Part shown: piece by piece, positions 16,018 through 21,153 of the stretch | Layout of the letters: each line of letters opens with the position of its first letter | Numbering within the stretch: the stretch's first letter is position 1 | Assembly (NCBI GenBank): GCA_016707605.1 | Contig: JADJHJ010000005.1 | Coordinates: forward strand, 1 to 21,153 | Length of the DNA stretch: 21,153 bases | Direction: 5' to 3' | DNA from: Candidatus Promineofilum glycogenicum | Lineage (GTDB): Bacteria > Chloroflexota > Anaerolineae > Promineifilales > Promineifilaceae | Translations under genes and position numbers: made by a program | The notes under the pieces: model-generated | Database searches by the model: none | The model's input: the letters and a program-made list of their open reading frames with translations, nothing else | Told to the model about the DNA's origin: nothing

Positions 16018-16436
16018 GTGAGCAAGTCGGCAAAGTCGGCCGGGGTGACGATAGCGACGCCGGCGATTTGCTCCAGAACGAGCAAGTCCTTGTCGCCGGT
16101 CACGAGATAGTCAGCTTCACCAATTACGGCGTAGGCAATTAGGTAGTCGTCTTTGCGGTCCCTTCCAATGGCTGGAATAGCTCCTTCTATGGGCGCTACA
16201 CTCTCGGCCAACTCGCTCAATATGGTTCGCAAGACGCCAAGTTGTTGTGAGTTAATTTTGTTGGCCAGGTGTGGCTTATTCATGACGGTTTCAGTCAGTT
16301 CATCAAGTACCTCATCAGGCAAAAGTAGAGTGAACCGTTCCGCTAGAAGCGCCTCCATGATCGCCTGGATAGAACCACCGCGTCCAGGCGATAGCAGATG
16401 GCTAATGAAGACATTGGTGTCGAGTAGGACCCTCAT
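16014..16436 (-). CDS. PIN-family toxin of a toxin-antitoxin pair (COG1569-like)
   Basis: An intact 140-residue PIN-domain ribonuclease. MRVLLDTNVFISHLLSPG carries the first Asp, LLLPDEVLDELTETV the second acidic site, and GRDRKDDYLIAYAVIGEAD the third, with YLVTGDKDLLVLEQI the fourth. The order and spacing fit the COG1569 toxin family, which cleaves RNA. The start codon overlaps the stop of the Phd/YefM-like antitoxin gene as ATGA (16436-16433), the typical arrangement for co-translated antitoxin-toxin pairs with antitoxin first. All four acidic residues are present, so the toxin is probably active and needs its antitoxin. The gene ends inside the promoter of the STAS/ATP-grasp gene. Confidence 0.88.
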   Translation of the reverse strand: MRVLLDTNVFISHLLSPGRGGSIQAIMEALLAERFTLLLPDEVLDELTETVMNKPHLANKINSQQLGVLRTILSELAESVAPIEGAIPAIGRDRKDDYLIAYAVIGEADYLVTGDKDLLVLEQIAGVAIVTPADFADLLT

Positions 16437-16773
16437 GACTCATCATCGCGCTCGAACTTGACTACACCTTTAGCAATCAGCTGATCGATTGCTGTCCTGG
16501 TGATCTCGTCGGCGATGGCATCAGCCTCTTCAACGGTTATAGCCTCGTTCTGAGCCTGTACCTCGCGGGCAAGTTCAGCAGCCGCGCCACCGCCGCCGCC
16601 CGCCGCGCGCGCTCTTTCAGCGCCTGAATCTCTTCATACTCCTTGAACGGCACAATGACGACCTGCGGATAGCCGCGACTTTGAATAATCACGTCGTCAC
16701 CTGTCTTCACCGCCCATTTCATCAAGTCGCCCAGTTTTGCTTTGGCTTCCGTTGCCGATACCGAACGTGTCAT
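16433..16773 (-). CDS. Phd/YefM-family antitoxin, one frameshift
   Basis: The start MTRSVSATEAKAKLGDLMKW is the Phd/YefM DNA-binding domain, followed by DDVIIQSRGYPQVVIVPF and YEEIQALKERARRAAA. A GC-rich stretch then shifts the frame near 16590. In the next frame the C-terminus reads AELAREVQAQNEAITVEEA, then IADEITRTAIDQLIAKG and VVKFERDDES, ending in TGA that overlaps the toxin's ATG. The acidic, helical tail would neutralise the PIN toxin. Because the toxin is intact and lethal when unopposed, the break is more likely a base-calling error in a GCG run than a true mutation. GGAGGT lies 5 nt before the start at 16773. The longer frame upstream adds 17 unsupported residues. Confidence 0.82.
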
Positions 16774-16878
16774 GAGTACCTCCGCCCACGAAATGGTTAT
16801 TTCAATAACTATTATACCGATCAATTCACTGGTCGTCTAACCATCTATCGAATTCCAATGCCGGTTACGAATTGCCCC

Positions 16879-16909
16879 TTGACATTGACGCAACGTCATA
16901 GTTTATTAT
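16879..16909 (+). promoter_or_regulatory. MerR-type promoter with 19-nt spacer and internal operator
   Basis: TTGACA (16879-16884) and TATTAT (16904-16909) are 19 nt apart, the long spacer typical of MerR-controlled promoters. An inverted repeat, tgacg-caa-cgtca (16886-16898), lies between the boxes where MerR dimers bind. It is 26 nt before the MerR gene start, so the gene is likely autoregulated. Confidence 0.72.
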
Positions 16910-16934
16910 CCGGCGTGGATTGAGGAAACAGACA

Positions 16935-17720
16935 ATGACCCGCACCGCCAACGGCAACCAGGCGACCTACACCGTCAAACAACTGGCCGACCTGGCCGGG
17001 GTGACGTCACGCACACTGCGCCACTACGACGCCATCGGCCTGCTGCGGCCGTCGGCCGTCGGCGATGACAACGGCTACCGCTACTACGACGACAAGGCCG
17101 CGCTGCGCCTCCAGCAGATCTTGTTCTACGGCGAGATGGGTATGGAACTAAGCGCCATCCGCGCTGTGCTGGATGCACCGGAGTTCGAGACGGCGGCGGC
17201 ACTGGTGCGCCATCGGGCGGCCCTGTCGGCGCGGGCCGGCCGTCTGCAACACCTCATTCACACCATCGACAGGACGCTACGGCACCTGAAAGGAGAGATC
17301 GAAATGACAACACAAGACCTGTTCGCGGGCTTCGACGAAGAGACGCAGGCCCGCTATGAGAAGGAGGCGGCCGAGATGTACGACCCCAAAGTGGTAGCCG
17401 AATCGAGCCGGCGCTGGAAGAGCTACACCGCCGAGGACAAGGCGCGCATCCAGCGCGAGGGCGGGCAAATCTATCAGGACATGGTCGCCCTGCTGGGCCG
17501 CGACCCGGCCGCCGCCGAGGTGCAGGCCGTCGTCGCCCGCTGGCACGACAACCTGCGCGCCTTCTACGAGCCGACGCCCGACATTCTGCGCGGGCTGGGT
17601 CAGGCCTACGCCGCGCAGCCGGAGTTCAGCGCCTTCTTCGCCACTCTCCACCCCGACCTGCCGGCGTTCCTCAGCCGGGCGATTGAGACTTACGTGGCTG
17701 CCGGCGCGGCCGGGCGCTGA
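16935..17720 (+). CDS. MerR-family regulator with C-terminal TipAS-like domain
   Basis: An intact protein of about 261 residues. Residues ~10-80 form the MerR winged helix: YTVKQLADLAGVTSRTLRHY, then DAIGLLRPSAVGDDNGYRYY and LRLQQILFYGEMGMELSAIR. A coiled-coil helix follows (AGRLQHLIHTIDRTLRHLKG). The last ~140 residues, from TTQDLFAGFDEETQARYEKE, match a TipAS-type ligand-binding domain, with KSYTAEDKARIQREGGQIY and HDNLRAFYEPTPDILRGLG. TipA regulators respond to peptide antibiotics or other drugs. The start at 16935 is chosen for GAGGAA 7 nt upstream; the TTG at 16920 lies inside the leader. The operator found between its own promoter boxes suggests autoregulation. It may control the membrane protein downstream, although a terminator lies between. 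Confidence 0.88.
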   Translation: MTRTANGNQATYTVKQLADLAGVTSRTLRHYDAIGLLRPSAVGDDNGYRYYDDKAALRLQQILFYGEMGMELSAIRAVLDAPEFETAAALVRHRAALSARAGRLQHLIHTIDRTLRHLKGEIEMTTQDLFAGFDEETQARYEKEAAEMYDPKVVAESSRRWKSYTAEDKARIQREGGQIYQDMVALLGRDPAAAEVQAVVARWHDNLRAFYEPTPDILRGLGQAYAAQPEFSAFFATLHPDLPAFLSRAIETYVAAGAAGR

Positions 17721-17742
17721 GCAGACAAATAGCTCCAGCTTA

Positions 17743-17774
17743 GAAACCGAGTTTCTCAGAAGAAACTCGGTTTC
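17743..17774 (+). terminator. Rho-independent-like terminator after the MerR gene
   Basis: Perfect 14-bp arms (17743-17756 gaaaccgagtttct; 17761-17774) enclose a 4-nt loop, caga, and are followed by tttgttt. It lies 22 nt after the MerR stop. The stem sequence is of the kind repeated in Chloroflexota intergenic regions, so it may belong to a repeat family as well. Confidence 0.72.
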
Positions 17775-17821
17775 TTTGTTTATATGCTATAGTGTGGGTT
17801 GCAAGGTCACAGGTGTAAACA

Positions 17822-18500
17822 ATGAACTCAACCCTCGCCTCCCTTCTCCCGTTCATCATCGGCAGCGCCATCGTGCCGCTGCAAATCATCGTCGTCACGC
17901 TGTTGCTGACCAGCGAGCGGCGCGGCCCGCTGAAGGCCATCGCTTTCGTGCTGGGCATGACCGTGGCGCGGCTGGCTCAGGGGGTGCTGTTCGGCCTGGT
18001 GCTGACCGGCGGCAGCGGCGACCCGGCCGATGCCGATAGCTCCAGCGTGGTGAAGGCTACGGTGCTGACAGTGCTGGGCTTGCTGCTGCTCATCACCGCC
18101 TACAACACGTGGGCCAAGGAGCCGGATCCCGGACGCGCCGCCGCCCAAGTGGCTGACGATGCTTGAGAGCATTACGCCGGCGAAGGCGTTGCTGTTTGGC
18201 GCGGGGTTCGTCCTCATCGGCCCCAAACTGTGGGTCTTCATCCTGGGGGCCATCAGCACTATCGGCGAAGCGCAGTTGGGCCAGCCGGCCAGCACATGGA
18301 TGTTTCTGCTGTTCGTTCTGCTGGCGCAGTCATTGCTGCTCGTCCCCATTCTGATTCGGCTGCTCATGCCCCAGCGGGCCAAGAGCCTGCTTGCCTCACT
18401 GGCCGCCTGGATGAAACGCTACAACGACCCCATCGTCATCGCCATGTCGCTCATCTTCGGCGCGGTGTTCCTGTATCAGGGAGTCAGCGCTTTCTTCTAG
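17822..18500 (+). CDS. GAP-family six-TM membrane protein, one frameshift
   Basis: A membrane protein of about 225 residues with six hydrophobic segments: SLLPFIIGSAIVPLQIIVV, AFVLGMTVARLAQGVLFGL, VLTVLGLLLLITAYNTW, KALLFGAGFVLIGPKLWVF, MFLLFVLLAQSLLLVPIL and VIAMSLIFGAVFLYQGVSA. This pattern, with the charged loop and PKLWVF segment in the second half, resembles the GAP/Sap (sulfolipid-addressing) family, distant relatives of LysE exporters. A single extra C in the run gatcccgg near 18130 breaks the frame. Without it the loop reads EPDPDAPPPKWLTMLES, which is sensible for the family. AGGTG lies 7 nt before the ATG. It follows the MerR gene and terminator. It could be an exporter controlled by the regulator, but that is inference. 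Confidence 0.75.
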
Positions 18501-18505
18501 GAAAG

Positions 18506-18673
18506 AAACCACGGATTACACAGATTTCGCAGATTTGAAGAGAAATGATCCGCAGATTAGGCAGATTGGGCAGATTTCAGAAGGAAATTGCTTCTTTCTG
18601 AAAATCTGCCCAATCTGCCTAATCTGCGGAAAACCAATTCTTCAATCGGTGAAATCTGTGTAATCTGTGGTTT
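18506..18673. repeat. Nested hairpin: one inverted repeat inserted in the loop of another
   Basis: The outer arms are 18506-18541 and 18638-18673; they carry cagattnca-type units, closely related to the element at 10629-10700 (both start aaaccac). The inner arms are 18550-18584 and about 18596-18629; they carry ccgcagattaggcagatt-type units with a different spacing. The inner element sits where the outer loop should be. The outer right arm ends over the stop codon of the convergent amidohydrolase gene, and the outer left arm starts 6 nt after the GAP-family stop. Confidence 0.88.
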
Positions 18674-20282
18674 ATCTTCTTCCCGGCCCATCCACGACCC
18701 GCCCCGGCGTGGCCCCGGTGTGGTCGCCGTCGCGCAGCACGGCCACGCCGTTGACCAGCACGTCGCGCACGCCGGTGGCGTACTGGTGCGGCCGGTCGAA
18801 GGTGGCGTGATCCTGGATCGTCGCCGGGGCGAACACCACCACGTCGGCGTGGTGGCCGGGCAGAAGACGCCCGCGCCGCGCCAGGCGCAGGTTGTCGGCC
18901 GGCAGCGCCGCCAGCCGCCGCACTGCCTCTTCCAGCGGAATGATTCCCTCGTCGCGGACGTACATACCCAGCAGCCGGGCGAAGCTGCCGTAGGCCCGCG
19001 GGTGGGGGTTGGAGCGCAGGAAGACGCCCTCCGGGGCCAGAGAGGCCGAGTCGGAGCAGAAGCTGACCCACGGCAGGCCGATCTGCCGCCGCACGTTCTC
19101 TTCGCTCATGGTGAAGTAGACGCAGCCCACGCGGCTATCGTCCTCGATGACCAGATCCATGGCCGTGTCAATCGGATCGGCCCCACGCAGGGCGGCGATC
19201 TCGGCCAGTGACTTGCCGGTTAGCGGCTTGAGGGCGTCGTTCTTGAAGCTGACGCATAGTACTTTCGAGGCGTCGCCCGCCTCGTGGTAGCTGTTCTCCC
19301 AGTCGGCGCTGGGCAGAGCGATCTCGCGCCGCAGCCGTTCGCGCACGGCCGGGTCGCGCAGCCGCTCTACCCAGGCCCGGTGGCCCCCCTCCTGCACCCA
19401 GCCGGGCATCATCGCATCCAGGCCGGTGGAACTGGCGTGATAGGTGTACATATCGGCCGTCACCGGCAGCCCCGCCGCCCGCGCCGCCTCGACTCGCTCG
19501 ATGACCGTCGCCAGCTTAGGCCAGTTGCCCCGCCCGCTGGCCTTCAGGTGGTAGATTTCGCCGCGAATGCCTGCCTGGCGACGATGGTCAGGAACTCGTC
19601 CAGCGCCTCCAGGAACGTCTCCCCCTCGCTGCGCAGATGGGCGGCGAAGAGGCCGTCGTACTCGGCCGCGGCGCGGGCCAGGGCGATGAGTTCGGCCGTG
19701 TCGGCGTAGCTATCGGGGGCGTAGATGAGCGCCGCCGACAGCCCGACCGCGCCCTCGACCATCGCCTGCCGCACCAGCGCCTCCATGCGCGCCAGCCTCG
19801 CTGTTCGGCCGCCGGTCGGCGAAGCCCAGCACGCTGGCCCGCACGCCGCCCGCGCCGACGAACGAAGCCACGTTGCACGACACGCCGCGCCGGACGAGAA
19901 ACTCCAGATATTGGCGCAACGTCGTCCATTCGATGTCGTAGCGGATGTCGCCCTGCCGCTCCTTCATGTACGCTTTCAGTTCGTCGTTGAGCGGCCCCAT
20001 CGACCAGCCCTCGCCTAGAATCTCCAGCGTGACGCCCTGGCGGATGTCGGACTGCGAGTAGCCGTCGTGGATGAGCGAGGCGTTGGCCCAGCACATCATA
20101 TTGATGAAGCCGGGCGCGACGGCCAGCCCGCCGGGCGTCGATGGTCTGCCGGGCGGCGTCGTCCGCACCCGCCCTATCCCGGTGATACGGTGGCCGTGCC
20201 GCCGATGGCAATGTCGCTTCACGTAGGACGAGGCCGCCGCTGCCATCATAGATCGTGCCGTAGAAATGAGGATGTCGTGCAT
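18672..20282 (-). CDS. N-acyl-D-amino-acid deacylase family amidohydrolase, frameshifted
   Basis: An amidohydrolase of about 535 residues, reconstructed across frames. The N-terminus MHDILI leads to LAVAPGFINMMCWANASLI, then QSDIRQGVTLEILGEGWSM and IRYDIEWTTLRQYLEFLVR. The middle reads GAVGLSAALIYAPDSYAD, LFAAHLRSEGETFLEALD and GEIYHLKASGRGNWPKL, with possible metal or substrate ligands. The C-terminus has VTADMYTYHASSTGLDAMM, LPWVSFCSDSASLAPEGVF and ATIQDHATFDRPHQYATG with VNGVAVLRDGDHTGA, all typical of the D-aminoacylase family. The usual HxH after GFID is replaced by NMMCWA, so metal binding may differ. Frame changes occur near 20200, 20130, 19800 and 19560. The start at 20282 has no Shine-Dalgarno sequence. 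The stop TAA is at the end of the nested hairpin. Confidence 0.82.
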
Positions 20283-20294
20283 GGAGTTAGTCGT

Positions 20295-20411
20295 GTCAGT
20301 AGCCAGTGGCCAGTGTGCAGTGTGCAGTGTCCAGTGTGCAGTGCCCAGTAAGTCAGTAGGTCAGCCAGGGTCAGGTCAGTAGGTCAGTGAGGTCAGTAGG
20401 TCAGTGGCTGG
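20295..20411. repeat. CAGT-rich tandem repeat upstream of the amidohydrolase
   Basis: About 14 irregular 7-9-nt units: cagtggc, cagtgtg, cagtgtc, then cagtaag, cagtagg and further. The left part has cagtgtcc-type units and the right part ggtcagta-type units; these are the two flavours seen at 2301-2319 and 11272-11314. The block fills the gap between the Uma2-like gene and the amidohydrolase start (20282). The remaining sequence to 20478 shows no gene, only a short ccaccc-rich stretch. Confidence 0.88.
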
Positions 20412-20478
20412 TCTTTGGTCTACTTCCTGCCACCCGCCACCTTCCGCCACCCGAGTTCTAGCTCGTAGTTCGCGTCCC

Positions 20479-21153
20479 TTACAGTTCCTGCTCCCAGACC
20501 GGGCCGAGATTGGTGAGTAAAGCCGCAGGGGACGTGATCGCCGGAAATGGAAGTTCGCGTTTTTCAGCAGCGTGGCAACAGGTTCGCCGGGGCGGGGATC
20601 GCGACATGGCGCGTCGCCTGGACGAGCAGCCAGCCCAGCTGCGCGCCGTTGGCTTATACCCTCCATCTCAGCTCCTGAAGGCTGTCGCGGAAGGTAGGGT
20701 CGCCAGGGTGAAGGAGACCTCAACGACGAAGTCGGGGCACAGAGGTACGAACCGCTCGCGCTGTTGTGGCGTCAGGTTCGCCAGCCGCTCATGGCGCACC
20801 CAGGAAGCGTCTGGTGAGCGTACGGCTTTATTGGGTAGAACAAACCCGGCTGACGAATCGCAGGCCAGGCCTTCTTTATTGTCCTTAGCCCAATGCCATA
20901 GGGGAGCAGCAACGCTTAAGTTACGAGCACCTGTAGCTGATCCTGAGGGGGGACATAAACACAATCTCTCCCTGCAGCGGTGAGTTCAACGTTGGTGATC
21001 GGGATTAAGTCCGCAAAGTTCGTAGAATTCGTCGGGCGTCATGTCAAACAGCGGACGAAAGCGCACGACCAGGTACGTCACCCGCTGCTCGGTTACCCAA
21101 GGGGCAATCGCCTCGACGGCAAAGCGCTCTTCCTTGCCGGCTGCGCCGGCGCT
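20479..21153 (-). CDS. Uma2-family (DUF820) putative restriction-endonuclease-fold protein, 5' partial, frameshifted
   Basis: Reconstructed from frames, the N-terminal part reads TEQRVTYLVVRFRPLFDMTP, then DEFYELCGLNPDHQR, VELTAAGEIVFMSP and TGARNLSVAAPLWHWAKDN. The core is LACDSSAGFVLPNKAVRSPD, ASWVRHERLANLTPQQRERF and PLCPDFVVEV. The PD...(E)VE-type acidic residues (SPDASWV, DFVVEV) are those of the PD-(D/E)XK-like Uma2 family. The C-terminus gives ANGAQLGWLLV and LTNLGPVWEQEL, ending in TAA at 20481-20479. Indels lie near 20995, 20700 and 20570. The frame is still open at the window edge, so the true start is probably beyond 21153. Uma2 genes are greatly expanded in cyanobacteria and Chloroflexota, with unknown role. 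Confidence 0.78.

Noticed and set aside
12143..16773. HigA and the PIN toxin as one toxin-antitoxin pair
   Set aside because: They are about 3.6 kb apart with other genes and an IS between. The PIN gene has its own Phd-like antitoxin with an ATGA overlap.

Overview
The window is high-GC bacterial chromosomal DNA with mostly housekeeping genes, several short toxin-antitoxin or mobile modules, and an unusual number of intergenic repeats. Gene content and style suggest a Chloroflexota member, possibly an Anaerolineae or Ardenticatenia-like lineage. The supporting signs are a helicase-associated (PF13625-like) protein, a TPMT-type methyltransferase, a DUF5615/PIN/Uma2 repertoire, a Thr/Ala/Pro-rich surface protein ending in LPETG, and a TipA-type MerR regulator. 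This placement is inference from style, not from a marker phylogeny. Many conserved genes, including rplI and rimO, are split over two or three frames by single-base indels, often in G or C runs. Most breaks therefore look like sequence or assembly errors rather than pseudogenes. Gene ends are given for the intact gene as it can be reconstructed across frames.

Layout. 1-1.6 kb (+): an enoyl-CoA hydratase-like gene runs into a SAM methyltransferase, with an ATGA overlap. 1.6-5.0 kb (-): a three-gene run of lipid kinase, PF13625-like protein and TPMT-like methyltransferase. 5.1-6.7 kb (+): an LPETG surface protein. 6.8-7.4 kb (-): a PH/SHOCT protein. 7.7-12.1 kb (+): rplI, a RodZ-like protein, rimO, a TlpA/ResA-like thioredoxin and an Lgt-like membrane protein. 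12.1-13.8 kb: a higA antitoxin whose start codon abuts an intact IS481-type element, with a truncated DUF5615 toxin on the other side. 13.8-15.9 kb (-): a STAS + ATP-grasp fusion followed by a DinB-like gene. 16.0-16.8 kb (-): a Phd/PIN toxin-antitoxin pair. 16.9-18.5 kb (+): an autoregulated TipA-type MerR gene and a six-TM GAP-family protein. 18.7-20.3 kb (-): a D-aminoacylase-family amidohydrolase. 20.5 kb to the end (-): a Uma2-family nuclease gene that runs off the right edge.

The most distinctive signal is a set of at least nine intergenic repeat elements. Most are inverted repeats whose arms are themselves built from short direct repeats of about 8-15 nt. They sit exactly at gene ends: they overlap or supply the stop codons of rimO, the thioredoxin, the first methyltransferase and the amidohydrolase. 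They also abut the starts of rimO, the Lgt-like gene and the amidohydrolase, which lack a Shine-Dalgarno sequence. One element is nested inside the loop of another. These elements, the STAS/ATP-grasp fusion and the IS481 junction at higA are the best candidates for new biology here.
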